From positions 85,894-149,893 of the forward strand of contig NZ_JAGFNZ010000006.1 in assembly GCF_019448085.1 (NCBI RefSeq): a stretch of DNA of 64,000 nt, given 5' to 3'. Position numbers and translations under genes: made by a program. Under the pieces are notes generated by a model. The model made no database searches and had not been told where the DNA came from. It saw only the letters and a list, made by a program, of their open reading frames with translations. Shown here in pieces: positions 32,910 through 41,002 of this stretch (within the stretch, counting starts at the first letter, position 1; the number at the start of each line of letters is the position of its first letter). The stretch comes from Caproiciproducens faecalis (GTDB lineage: Bacteria > Bacillota > Clostridia > Oscillospirales > Acutalibacteraceae).

Positions 32910-34820
32910 GTGACGGGCACGGACAAAGATAAATCGCTGGAAGCCGCGCCGGCCCCAAAGTATACGCAGGACGATTTTTTGCATGGAACTGCGCCTTTTG
33001 AAGAAGTCTATAAGCTTCATAACAATCCATTTCAAGAGCGACGGGCAATTGCAATAATGGAAGTCACAGCAAAGTCAGTCGGCGTGATCGGGTTCAAGGG
33101 GCTATACCAGGACTATGTAAAATCTTTGAAATCGATCGCATCCCCTGACGCTGAAAATGTATCTCAGTTTTCAGATCAGCCGCTTGAGCTGGACACGGGA
33201 GAATGGAAATCAGATGAATCCGGTGTATGGAAATATGCTCCTCAGGGAGGAATTGAAACAGCCTGCCCCCACCCAATTATGCCGGTGGAGAGATTGAGGA
33301 ACATTGATACCGGAGAACTGAAAGTTAAACTGGCATTTCGGCGCGGTACAAAAAGCAAAAAGGTATGGTCAACCATTACGACCGACTTTGATACTGTGTC
33401 AAATTCAAAAAATATTACGACTCTTTCCCGCATTGGAATTTCTGTCACATCTGGTAAACGTGCGCAAAACCTTGTTGATTACATAGCGGACGTTCTGGAC
33501 AAAAACTATGATTTGATCCCGGAATACAAGAGCACATCCCGGATGGGATGGAATGAAGAAGGTTTTTCACCCTATGTGGATGAAGTTGTTTTTGATGGAA
33601 ATCCCGGGTTTGAGAAACTCTTCCAATCCATCCGGCAACATGGAAAATTTCAGACATGGCTTGATGAAGCAATTTCTGTCAGAAAATACAGCGTTACCGC
33701 GAAAATCGTTATGGCTGCTTCTTTCGGGTCTGCTTTAGTTGGACCGTGTGGGATTCTTCCGTTTTTTGTTCACCTTTGGGGCATGGATAGCGGGACCGGA
33801 AAAACCGTTGCGCAGATGGTGGCCGCGTCCGTATGGGCGAACCCCGTAGCGGGCGGAGATTACTTTAAAACCTTTAAATCCACATCTGTCGGGTTTGAGG
33901 TTATCGCCGGGTTTCTGAATTCTCTTCCCGTCGTAATTGACGAGCTCCAACTTGCGAAGGATGCCCGCGGAAAAGTAATTTTCAATGTATACGAGCTGGC
34001 TTCCGGTTCCGGTAAGTTACGGTCGAATAAGACTCTCGGTCTTGCATCCTCAGTAACCTGGGCAAATTGCTTTATAACGAGCGGAGAAACTCCGCTGACA
34101 AGTGAGAATGACGGTGCGGGTGCAATTAACCGCGTAATCGAAATCGAATGTAAGGCGGAAAACAAGGTCATTGAGAACGGACATAAAACCGCCGGAATAG
34201 TCAAAGAAAATTACGGGTTCGCCGGAATGCTGCTTGTGCAGCTCTTGTCTGATCCGAACACAATGGATGAGGCAAAAAAGCTCTATGAGGAGTACTATAC
34301 CGAATGCATGAAAAACGATACCACGGAAAAGCAGGCTATGGCCGCCGCGGTCATCATTGTCGCTGACACCTTAGCAACTAAATGGATCTTCAAAGATGGT
34401 CAAGCACTGACGGTTAAAGACATGTCTGAATTTTTAAAAAGTAAAGAATCCGTTTCTGCCGCGGACCGCGGATATCAGTACATGTGTGACTGGGTTGCTC
34501 AGAATTCCGGTAAGATGCACGGATCTTCTGACAACGAAGTATTTGGCCGAATAGTAGAGGAGGGAACTGACAAGGGCTATGCGTACATTATTCGCTCGGT
34601 GTGGGACAAAGCCTGTTCGGATGCACAGATATCTTCCAGGGCACTTCTGAGCCATTTACGAACCCGTGGACTGATTAAAACAAGCGGAAAGGGATTTACT
34701 AAATCCTCTCGAATCGGCAGCGCACCGGCAAATTGTGTGGTGCTTAAACTGCCTCCAGATCCAAACGATAACGATCAATCTTGGATAAATCAGGAGATTA
34801 TTGACGATTGGATACCATAA
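32910..34820 (+). CDS. DUF927-type phage replicative helicase/ATPase
   Basis: A 636-residue protein. An N-terminal region to residue 250 precedes a P-loop ATPase domain: Walker A GMDSGTGKT, followed by WANPVAGGDYFKTFKSTSVGFEVIAGFLNSLPVVIDELQ with a Walker B-like VVIDE, features of DUF927 proteins that work with primases. A C-terminal winged-helix-like region ends the protein. GTG 32910 follows the primase stop by one base; the reading frame extends upstream but into the primase gene. It most likely unwinds the origin just downstream. Confidence 0.78.
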   Translation: MTGTDKDKSLEAAPAPKYTQDDFLHGTAPFEEVYKLHNNPFQERRAIAIMEVTAKSVGVIGFKGLYQDYVKSLKSIASPDAENVSQFSDQPLELDTGEWKSDESGVWKYAPQGGIETACPHPIMPVERLRNIDTGELKVKLAFRRGTKSKKVWSTITTDFDTVSNSKNITTLSRIGISVTSGKRAQNLVDYIADVLDKNYDLIPEYKSTSRMGWNEEGFSPYVDEVVFDGNPGFEKLFQSIRQHGKFQTWLDEAISVRKYSVTAKIVMAASFGSALVGPCGILPFFVHLWGMDSGTGKTVAQMVAASVWANPVAGGDYFKTFKSTSVGFEVIAGFLNSLPVVIDELQLAKDARGKVIFNVYELASGSGKLRSNKTLGLASSVTWANCFITSGETPLTSENDGAGAINRVIEIECKAENKVIENGHKTAGIVKENYGFAGMLLVQLLSDPNTMDEAKKLYEEYYTECMKNDTTEKQAMAAAVIIVADTLATKWIFKDGQALTVKDMSEFLKSKESVSAADRGYQYMCDWVAQNSGKMHGSSDNEVFGRIVEEGTDKGYAYIIRSVWDKACSDAQISSRALLSHLRTRGLIKTSGKGFTKSSRIGSAPANCVVLKLPPDPNDNDQSWINQEIIDDWIP

Positions 34821-34833
34821 GTATAACCGGTCA

Positions 34834-35090
34834 CACAAAAAGTTACACGCAAAGAATGGCTTTGCAATGCGGGTTTTCAAGGTTTGTGTAACTGTGTAAC
34901 CTGTGTAACCACAAAATGCACATATAAGAGGGAAAGAAAAAGTTTTCTGAATACAGTATATATATTTTTATTCTCTTATAGAGAAGTGCACAAAAAGTTA
35001 TACAGTTACACAACACGTCATAAACCTGCATAAATACTGAATTATTCGCGTGTAACTATAGGTTACACAACGTTATACAAGTTACTACAA
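34834..35090. other. Putative phage replication origin: iterons flanking an AT-rich segment
   Basis: GTGTAAC occurs at 34886, 34894, 34903 and 35050, its complement GTTACAC at 34842, 35005 and 35062, and the variant GTTATAC at 34997 and 35072. CACAAAAAGTTAYAC is present twice (34834-34848, 34989-35003). The repeats flank an AT-rich stretch bounded by the inverted pair TATAAGAG (34923-34930)/CTCTTATA (34973-34980). No gene is seen here. It lies between the DUF927 helicase and SF2 helicase genes, as expected for an origin. Confidence 0.65.
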
Positions 35091-35107
35091 ATGAGGTGAT
35101 TAATTTT

Positions 35108-36628
35108 TTGAAAGATATAAATCTTCGAGATTATCAAAAAGAGTGCATCGAAACAATCCAATCTCAACCGCCCGGGGCATACTTAGTGCAGATGGCAACA
35201 GGCCTTGGAAAGACCGTCACATTTGCAAACATCCAGCGTAAAGGGAAAATGCTGATTCTCTCCCACCGGGAAGAACTGGTCAGACAGCCACTGAAATATT
35301 TTGATTGTCTTACCGGTGTCGAGATGGCAGGAGAGCATGCAACACCGATGGATGAGGTCGTTTCTGCATCGGTTCAGACCATGGCTCACCGTCTGGAACG
35401 ATTTGCGCCGGACGAATTCGATATTGTAGTTGTCGATGAAGCCCATCATTCCAGTGCTTCTACATACAGACGCATACTCAATTACTTCCATCCACGGCTA
35501 ACCTTGGGATTTACTGCTACTCCGAACCGTTCCGATAACGTTCGAATGAATGACATTTATCAGGACATTATCTTCCAGCGTGATTTGAAATGGGGTATCA
35601 AGAACGGTTATCTGTCCGATATCTTTTGCCGGCGGGTAAACATTGGTTACGACCTGCGCAGCGTTCATACCCGCGGCGGTGATTATGCCCCGGGCGAATT
35701 GGAAAAGGCTATGGACGGTACCGCTGATGCAATCGCCGAAACATACCGCACCATGGCAGCCGGGGCGACACTGATCTTTGCCGTATCAGTTAATCAGGCA
35801 CAGGAGATCGCAAAACGAATCCCCGGCGCCGCGGTGGTGACGGGTGAGACAAAAGACCGTGCAGACATTATCAAAGCATTCACTGACGGGCAGATTCCCT
35901 GCATAGTAAATTGTATGGTATTTACCGAAGGGACTGATATCCCCCGCGTTGAAACGGTAATTGTAGCTCGGCCTACTCAATCTGATAGCCTTTATACGCA
36001 AATGGTCGGGCGTGGCCTGCGGCTGTATCCCGGAAAGGAACGCCTAAATCTAATTGACTGCGTCGGGGTGTCAGGACGCGCTTCTCTCTGCACTGCTCCG
36101 TCCCTACTCGGCATTGACCTGAAGGATGTACCGGAACGCCGCCTGTCTGAAATGGACGGTATGTTGTTTGAACTGCCTGAAAAGGTGGAACGCGCTGCAG
36201 ACTGCCCGGAAAGCTGGATTAAGAACGTCCAAATCGTCGACCTCTGGGCGCAGGAACAGAAGTACAACACCCATGGCGTGAACTTCTTCAAGATGCCGAA
36301 CGGCTCTATGGTGTGCAGCCTGATGGATCGTGAAAAAATTGTTATCCCATGTCAGGACGAGCTGGGTAGGGTGAATTTCAACGGGAGGTTAATGCCGATG
36401 CAGAGTGCTTTGGATTTTGCGTACATCAAACTGACAACGAATTACAAGGAGCAGGAATATATCTGGAATCTTGAAAAGGCAAAGTGCTGGGGAAAGGCTC
36501 CGGCCAGCGACAAACAGCTTCAATTAATTCAGCGCCGGTGTAAAGGATTTGACCCAGCAGGGTTAACCAAACTGCAGGCCAGTCAAATTCTGAATCGCGT
36601 TATGAATGGAGGGAGGCGGTCGGCGTGA
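35108..36628 (+). CDS. SF2 DEAD/DEAH-box helicase
   Basis: A 506-residue helicase. Motif I QMATGLGKTVTFA, motif II DEAH in VVDEAHHSS, motif III-like GFTATPNRSD, and in the second RecA domain VNCMVFTEGTDIPRVETVIVARPT and QMVGRGLRLYPGK (motif VI). The TTG start at 35108 lies nine bases after GAGGTG; an alternative GTG at 35096 overlaps that site. A C-terminal extension (350-506) probably binds DNA. It likely aids phage replication or recombination. Confidence 0.88.
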   Translation: MKDINLRDYQKECIETIQSQPPGAYLVQMATGLGKTVTFANIQRKGKMLILSHREELVRQPLKYFDCLTGVEMAGEHATPMDEVVSASVQTMAHRLERFAPDEFDIVVVDEAHHSSASTYRRILNYFHPRLTLGFTATPNRSDNVRMNDIYQDIIFQRDLKWGIKNGYLSDIFCRRVNIGYDLRSVHTRGGDYAPGELEKAMDGTADAIAETYRTMAAGATLIFAVSVNQAQEIAKRIPGAAVVTGETKDRADIIKAFTDGQIPCIVNCMVFTEGTDIPRVETVIVARPTQSDSLYTQMVGRGLRLYPGKERLNLIDCVGVSGRASLCTAPSLLGIDLKDVPERRLSEMDGMLFELPEKVERAADCPESWIKNVQIVDLWAQEQKYNTHGVNFFKMPNGSMVCSLMDREKIVIPCQDELGRVNFNGRLMPMQSALDFAYIKLTTNYKEQEYIWNLEKAKCWGKAPASDKQLQLIQRRCKGFDPAGLTKLQASQILNRVMNGGRRSA

Positions 36629-36795
36629 ACAAGGAAAAAATCCATATCACCAAGCCAGACGACCGCGAATCCGTCATTGTCATCCTCGCCCGGAATGGCT
36701 ATACCGTCCGACAAGGTCGCGAAAAGGACCATGGAACCGGTAAAACGGTCGCTTTCGTGGAGTACTGGTCAAGTGAGGATGAAAAGAATGGATAA
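36625..36795 (+). CDS. Small phage protein (56 aa, GTG start)
   Basis: GTG at 36625 overlaps the helicase stop (GTGA). The product is KIHITKPDDRESVIVILARNGYTVR-like, a short alpha/beta protein ending in an acidic tail. Its last bases overlap the start of the HNH gene. Too short for a firm family call; perfect coupling to the helicase supports it. Confidence 0.55.
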   Translation: MNKEKIHITKPDDRESVIVILARNGYTVRQGREKDHGTGKTVAFVEYWSSEDEKNG

Positions 36796-37240
36796 AACAA
36801 ATCAGCTATATAGGTGTTGGGAAAATATAAAAAGCAGATGCTCTAATCCGAAGGATTCACATTATCACTATTATGGCGAAAAAGGCGTAACGGTTTGCGA
36901 CGACTGGAAAAATAGCTACTCCAGTTTCAAAAGCTGGGCACTTCAAAACGGATTTATGCCGGGCCTTACCATTGACAGAATTGATGTAAATGGTAACTAT
37001 TGTCCTGAAAATTGCCGGTGGATCACTCAAAAAGAGCAATGCAGCAACAGAACATCAAACCGAATTTTAACATATAACGGGGTTTCACACACGGTCACTC
37101 AATGGAGTGAAATTGTTGGTATTAGTGCAAACACAATCTTTGCAAGATTGGATAGAGGCTGGAGTACAGAAAAATCGTTGACACGACCACTTGATAATCG
37201 AGGTGGAAATCAACGTTATAGAAAGAAGGCGGTAGCGTGA
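36788..37240 (+). CDS. HNH homing-endonuclease-like protein, second copy
   Basis: A 150-residue protein. LYRCWENIKSRCSNPKDS, YGEKGVTVCDDW and LTIDRIDVNGNYCPENCRWI align with the protein at 28513-29082, but this one lacks the N-terminal cysteine module. It instead has a C-terminal helix-turn-helix-like YNGVSHTVTQWSEIVGISANTIFARLDRGW, resembling NUMOD DNA-binding modules of homing endonucleases. It separates the helicase from the VRR-NUC gene. Confidence 0.75.
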   Translation: MDKTNQLYRCWENIKSRCSNPKDSHYHYYGEKGVTVCDDWKNSYSSFKSWALQNGFMPGLTIDRIDVNGNYCPENCRWITQKEQCSNRTSNRILTYNGVSHTVTQWSEIVGISANTIFARLDRGWSTEKSLTRPLDNRGGNQRYRKKAVA

Positions 37241-37608
37241 CCGAAGCACAGCATCAATCCTGCGTCATGAAGTGGTCAGAGCAGGCCTCTATCCGTTCAA
37301 AATGGCCCTGCCTTAAATTACTCCACCATGTTCCGAACGGCGGTAAGCGTGACAAAATCGAAGCGGCGCACATGAAGCAGCAGGGAGTCAAACGTGGCGT
37401 ACCAGATTTGGATTTACCAGTCCCACGCGGAAAGTATCACGGCCTGCGTATTGAAATGAAGGATGATGCCGGTCGCACTTCCGTAGATCAAGACTGGTGG
37501 CTCGGCGAACTTCGGGAGCAAGGTTATTTTTGCGAGGTGTGCCACGGCTGGCAGTCGGCTGTCAGTGTCCTAGAGTGGTACCTCAGTCTTGGGGAGTTTA
37601 AGCCATGA
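37237..37608 (+). CDS. VRR-NUC domain nuclease
   Basis: A 123-residue PD-(D/E)XK nuclease of the VRR-NUC type. KRGVPDLDLPV holds the catalytic D and LRIEMKDDAGRTSVDQ the E-x-K; LLHHVPNGGKRDKIEAAHMKQQG is the preceding conserved segment. Phage stand-alone VRR-NUC proteins process branched DNA. GTG start overlaps the HNH gene stop by four bases. Confidence 0.88.
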   Translation: MTEAQHQSCVMKWSEQASIRSKWPCLKLLHHVPNGGKRDKIEAAHMKQQGVKRGVPDLDLPVPRGKYHGLRIEMKDDAGRTSVDQDWWLGELREQGYFCEVCHGWQSAVSVLEWYLSLGEFKP

Positions 37609-37931
37609 CACTGGAAGAAATTGAACGCCATGCGATGCGCAACGATCCGCTTCCCACTGGCCTGAATCAAGCCGAGCAGCTTCTGTTCCTGTCGTTCCGG
37701 TGCATGTACAAATCGTACCGCTCCGGAACGGTTGACCGGGAGCAGGCTCAAGCTGAGAAACGCGAATTGATTCGAGCTTATGAGGAATCTCAGCGGTGGA
37801 TCGAAATTTATAAAGACTCGCACCGGATTCGCGTCGCTCTGGCTGGTTATTCGAAAGAGGTTGAAGCTGGAACGTGCGAACGATGTAAGAAAATGATGCG
37901 TATTTTTGACGGACGCCAGATTGAACCATAG
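37605..37931 (+). CDS. Conserved hypothetical phage protein
   Basis: A 108-residue, mainly helical protein; ATGA overlap with the VRR-NUC gene. A C-terminal C-x2-C pair (CERCKKMM) is the only motif. Position between replication and late regulation is shared by many Firmicutes phages, but no function is assigned. Confidence 0.6.
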   Translation: MTLEEIERHAMRNDPLPTGLNQAEQLLFLSFRCMYKSYRSGTVDREQAQAEKRELIRAYEESQRWIEIYKDSHRIRVALAGYSKEVEAGTCERCKKMMRIFDGRQIEP

Positions 37932-37937
37932 AGCCTG

Positions 37938-38246
37938 TTACCTGTTCACAAGGATTTTCAGAAAATCGATAAGGCTAAACCCTTTTCGGATTGAGTTTGC
38001 GGTTTGCTTTTCCTTACGTCGCGTTTCTCGCGGTCGGTCCCCTTCAACCTGAGATAAGAATCGTCGGACACGGACTCCGACAAAAACCACAATGCTTACC
38101 GCAATAGCACCTAAAGCGGAATCAACTATGTAAGGGACATACGGCTGTAAAGCTTTCCAAAAAATGGACACAATCCAAGGAAGCGTTTTATGAAAAAAAT
38201 CCGATATTGCGTTGTCCCATATTGTTTTAAATACTTCTGGCGACAT
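37938..38246 (-). CDS. Small membrane-anchored protein on the opposite strand
   Basis: A 102-residue protein. Hydrophobic segments FHKTLPWIVSIFWKAL and VDSALGAIAVSIVVFVGVRV are followed by a strongly basic cytosolic tail (RRKEKQTANSIRKG). The start at 38246 has AAGGGG nine bases upstream; ATG 38255 is too close to it. It runs against the early operon and starts 139 bp before a + strand gene, so it may be a lysogen-expressed cargo gene. Function unknown. Confidence 0.5.
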   Translation of the reverse strand: MSPEVFKTIWDNAISDFFHKTLPWIVSIFWKALQPYVPYIVDSALGAIAVSIVVFVGVRVRRFLSQVEGDRPRETRRKEKQTANSIRKGFSLIDFLKILVNR

Positions 38247-38384
38247 TAGGCTCATCCCCTTATTTGAAATATAGCATAATTATAAAAAGGAAACAAGTCA
38301 TAGGTACCGGTTTAAAGGCGCGCCATGACGATGGATGAACCATGAAAAAAGCCGCCCATTTAGGACGGCAGGAAGGAAACCTTT

Positions 38385-38579
38385 ATGAAAAATGTTTTAT
38401 ATCCTCGCGGATGTGATACTGCGAAATTAATTCAAGTGATTGAAACAAAAGCAGCTCGTGGGTCCGGTACGAAAGATCAGCCGTGCCGTGTTATTACGGA
38501 GTATTGGAGTCTTGATGGTCAGAAACTTGCGGAGTTTGATCCTTTGTCTGACGAAAAACTGGAGGATGAGCAATCATAA
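38385..38579 (+). CDS. Small hypothetical phage protein
   Basis: A 64-residue protein (KLIQVIETKAARGSGTKDQPCRVITEYWSLDG), preceded by GGAAGGAAACC. Similar small proteins occur in Firmicutes phages. It overlaps the end of an opposite-strand gene by 86 bp. Function unknown. Confidence 0.6.
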   Translation: MKNVLYPRGCDTAKLIQVIETKAARGSGTKDQPCRVITEYWSLDGQKLAEFDPLSDEKLEDEQS

Positions 38580-39228
38580 GTTTGGTCTCTACTAAGTGAA
38601 TGAATATCTCCATATATGATTTAAGTATTTCAAAATCTTGTTCTGGATATTTTCGTTCATAATGGGCGTAATCATTTCCTAATATTCTTACAACATCTCC
38701 AGAAGCTATTAATTCTTGGTTATTAAGATATTCTCCAATAGCTTCAAAAAGAGTTTTCTTAGTGACAACTGATTTGTCTATTTCAAGTTCATTTACAGCA
38801 AAATCTTTTACTAAAATTTCTAATGAAGCACGGAACCCTATAGCCGCCAACTCTAAGTTGTTGTTTGATTCACAAAGCAGGGCCTGATTGTAAATATCAA
38901 TAAAGCGAGGTGATACTTTTTCAATTCTTTCATTTGAGAACGAATAATTTGTTGTGGGATAAATAGCCGCTACATTCGATTCTTTAACTGTTGAATTAAT
39001 ATCATATACCACTATGTAAATCTTTGAGCAGCGGGTGCATCTGTAAGTTATTACTCCAAAAACAGCAGGACTATTTGCAGAAAATATCTTTCTATCAACC
39101 GTGACTCCGTCTTCATAGGCACCGCAATATGGACAAAGCATAGGCTTGTTTAACAAAAAGTTGTAGCTTGCATCGCTTATCCCAAAAGAATCTCTACAAT
39201 TTTTATTAGTAAAAACCATCTTTTGCAT
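38494..39228 (-). CDS. DUF4145-domain protein with zinc ribbon (probable cargo gene)
   Basis: A 244-residue protein. A zinc ribbon (MLCPYCGAYEDG... YRCTRCSKIY, about 28-65) is followed by a DUF4145 helical domain (about 100-225) with the characteristic ELAAIGFRASLEILVKDF and GNDYAHYERKYP. ATG 39228 follows GAGGTGG. It is AT-rich relative to neighbours and faces the opposite way, which suggests later acquisition. DUF4145 domains often accompany restriction or other defence genes; its action alone is unknown. Confidence 0.75.
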   Translation of the reverse strand: MQKMVFTNKNCRDSFGISDASYNFLLNKPMLCPYCGAYEDGVTVDRKIFSANSPAVFGVITYRCTRCSKIYIVVYDINSTVKESNVAAIYPTTNYSFSNERIEKVSPRFIDIYNQALLCESNNNLELAAIGFRASLEILVKDFAVNELEIDKSVVTKKTLFEAIGEYLNNQELIASGDVVRILGNDYAHYERKYPEQDFEILKSYMEIFIHLVETKLMIAHPPVFRQTKDQTPQVSDHQDSNTP

Positions 39229-39287
39229 GTCAATCCACCTCAAAATTATTTTATCATTTTAAATAGAAACAAGCAATATAAAAAATA

Positions 39288-39311
39288 GGCTCTTGCCGTA
39301 AAGCAAGAGCC
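39288..39311. terminator. 9-bp hairpin in the space between DUF4145 and lipoprotein genes
   Basis: GGCTCTTGC (39288-39296) pairs perfectly with GCAAGAGCC (39303-39311). A T-rich run follows on the minus strand. It lies upstream of both divergent genes, so it may insulate them or form a leader structure. Confidence 0.45.
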
Positions 39312-39336
39312 AAAATAAAAAAAGGAGTTAAAAGAC

Positions 39337-39720
39337 ATGAAAAAAATTATTTTTGCGCTGATTATGACGCTGGCTCTATTGATTGGAGTCAGCGGGTGCA
39401 GCGAAGCTGATAAAGTAAACAGCAATATTTCCAAACAGGCTGACTATTTTGGGTGCGAACGTCGTATCACGGTTTATAATGCGAGAACCGACAAAGTGAT
39501 TTTGACAATGGAAGGGTACATGAGTCTTAGCAATGACGACAACAGCGAGTTGGTTGTAACTTGTAAAATTGGGCCAGATAAGTATAAAAAAGATTATGTG
39601 TATCTGAGCAATTCTACCCTTTATGTTTGCGAGGATATTTCCGGAACTGATACTGACCCGTACCATTACAAGGTGTATTTCCACACGAACGTACTTCCGA
39701 GCGTGGAAACAAAACTGTAA
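39337..39720 (+). CDS. Phage-encoded lipoprotein
   Basis: A 127-residue protein. Residues 1-21 form a signal peptide with lipobox VSGC, so it is anchored on the outer face of the membrane. The mature part is beta-rich (CERRITVYNARTDKVILTMEGYMSLSND), a pattern common in small phage lipoproteins. Such proteins often block superinfection; that is inference. AAGGAG lies upstream. Confidence 0.72.
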   Translation: MKKIIFALIMTLALLIGVSGCSEADKVNSNISKQADYFGCERRITVYNARTDKVILTMEGYMSLSNDDNSELVVTCKIGPDKYKKDYVYLSNSTLYVCEDISGTDTDPYHYKVYFHTNVLPSVETKL

Positions 39721-39735
39721 GAGGGAGTGAAAACA

Positions 39736-40218
39736 GTGAAAGAGGTCAAATTGAAATCGTGCCCGTTCTGCGGGGGCGAAGCAGAAGAAAAGCATTCGTC
39801 AACAAGCGGTCTATTTTCAAATCCAATAGCCTACTATTTTGTTCAATGCAAATCATGCGGAGCTACAGGAGAAGCAGACCTTATTCCCAGAAAAGCCGAT
39901 GAAGCATGGAACCGCCGCCCCGCCCCGGAAAACAAGCCGCTGACGCTGGAAGAGCTGCGGAAGATGGACGGGGAGCCAGCGTACTGCGTAAACTCTCGAG
40001 GTGACGGGAAATGGGCAATAGTGCATATTTGCGACGACATACAGGATAGCTTTTGCGGCGATGGGAATAGCGAAGAATGGGAGTTTGCTTATTACGGATT
40101 GACAGATGATAGCAATCAACTACTCGATGGCGCATGGCTTGCCTACGCCCGCAAGCCGGAACAGGAAGAATTCAAGCTGAATCGTCTAAAAGAGAGATTG
40201 GAGCGTGAAACCCCATGA
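39736..40218 (+). CDS. Lar-family restriction-alleviation-like protein
   Basis: A 160-residue protein. Residues 1-60 match the Lar type: LKSCPFCGGEAE, VQCKSCGATGEADLIPRKADEAWNRR, a zinc ribbon ending in the AWN-R-R signature. Residues 65-160 form a second acidic domain of unknown role. GTG 39736 has AGGGAG eight bases upstream, better than the earlier in-frame GTG at 39727. Lar proteins in phages protect incoming DNA from host restriction. Confidence 0.72.
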   Translation: MKEVKLKSCPFCGGEAEEKHSSTSGLFSNPIAYYFVQCKSCGATGEADLIPRKADEAWNRRPAPENKPLTLEELRKMDGEPAYCVNSRGDGKWAIVHICDDIQDSFCGDGNSEEWEFAYYGLTDDSNQLLDGAWLAYARKPEQEEFKLNRLKERLERETP

Positions 40219-40421
40219 TCTTCCCAGAACGCCTCAAGTCATTAAGAACCGAGCGTCACCTTACACAGCAGCAAGTAGCGGATGAGGTTGGAATTAACAG
40301 GTCACTGCTTACCTACTACGAGGTCAAAGGCAGAGAACCCGGCGCGCATGTGCTGTGCTGTTTGGCTGATTATTTTCATGTTACCACGGATTATTTGCTG
40401 GGGAGGAGTGATTGCCGTTGA
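40215..40421 (+). CDS. XRE-family small regulator
   Basis: A 68-residue helix-turn-helix protein (RLKSLRTERHLTQQQVADEVGINRSLLTYYEVKGREPG... ATDYLLGRSD-like end), a complete XRE domain. The start overlaps the lar-like gene stop (ATGA). It lies just before the late-regulator gene, so it may act in the early-to-late switch. Confidence 0.82.
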   Translation: MIFPERLKSLRTERHLTQQQVADEVGINRSLLTYYEVKGREPGAHVLCCLADYFHVTTDYLLGRSDCR

Positions 40422-40873
40422 CAAAAGAAGAGCTGTCTCAAGTCAGAAACCTGAAAAATGAGATTAAACTTCTCAAAGAACAAAAAGCTGAAATACGGCA
40501 GCGCATGTCCGGAATGAGTACGCCACACAGTGTACAGGCTTCTGGAAAGTGTGAACCTTACCAACTACATAACATCACAATTCAGGGAGTCGCGAGGTCT
40601 GAAACGGATGCTTATATTGAGGCTGACGATAAGCGCGAAAAAATTGCATTGGATTTGGCGGAACGTGAAAGGCAGTGCCTGGATGAGTATGATCGGATTA
40701 ATTCTTTTGTCAGCACCGTACAGGATAGTGAAATGCGGCAGATATTAACGCTATATTACCTGAAAGGGCTGACCTGGCAGCAGGTAGCGTTTAAAATTGG
40801 AGAAAACGATGAGAGCTATCCACGTCGTAAATGTACTCAGTTTTTAAAACTTGCCGAAATTGCCGATTCATAA
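40418..40873 (+). CDS. Sigma-70 region 4-like phage late regulator (ArpU/DUF1492-like)
   Basis: A 151-residue protein: N-terminal coiled coil (LKNEIKLLKEQKAEIRQRM), a second helix pair, and a C-terminal helix-turn-helix DSEMRQILTLYYLKGLTWQQVAFKIGENDES like sigma region 4. TTG 40418 is nine bases after GGAGGAG. Proteins like this precede terminase genes in Firmicutes phages and activate late transcription. Confidence 0.75.
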   Translation: MTKEELSQVRNLKNEIKLLKEQKAEIRQRMSGMSTPHSVQASGKCEPYQLHNITIQGVARSETDAYIEADDKREKIALDLAERERQCLDEYDRINSFVSTVQDSEMRQILTLYYLKGLTWQQVAFKIGENDESYPRRKCTQFLKLAEIADS

Positions 40874-40925
40874 GTGCTAGAATTGTATTGTGAAAAAGTA
40901 TAATCACGGAGTTTCGCAGATAGTT

Positions 40926-40962
40926 AAAAAGGCGTTCAGCTGATGAGGCTGAGCGCTTTTTC
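40926..40962 (+). terminator. Intrinsic terminator at the early/late boundary
   Basis: GGCGTTCAGC (40931-40940) pairs with GCTGAGCGCT (40948-40957) with two G-T pairs, followed by TTTTTC. It closes the early operon 50 bp after the late-regulator gene. Confidence 0.8.
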
Positions 40963-41002
40963 TATGCCTTAGTTCGTGTGGGCCCCGACGGAAAGGAGCC
41001 GC

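Noticed and set aside
35096..35107. GTG 35096 as start of the SF2 helicase
   Set aside because: It lies inside the GAGGTG ribosome site; TTG 35108 has correct spacing.
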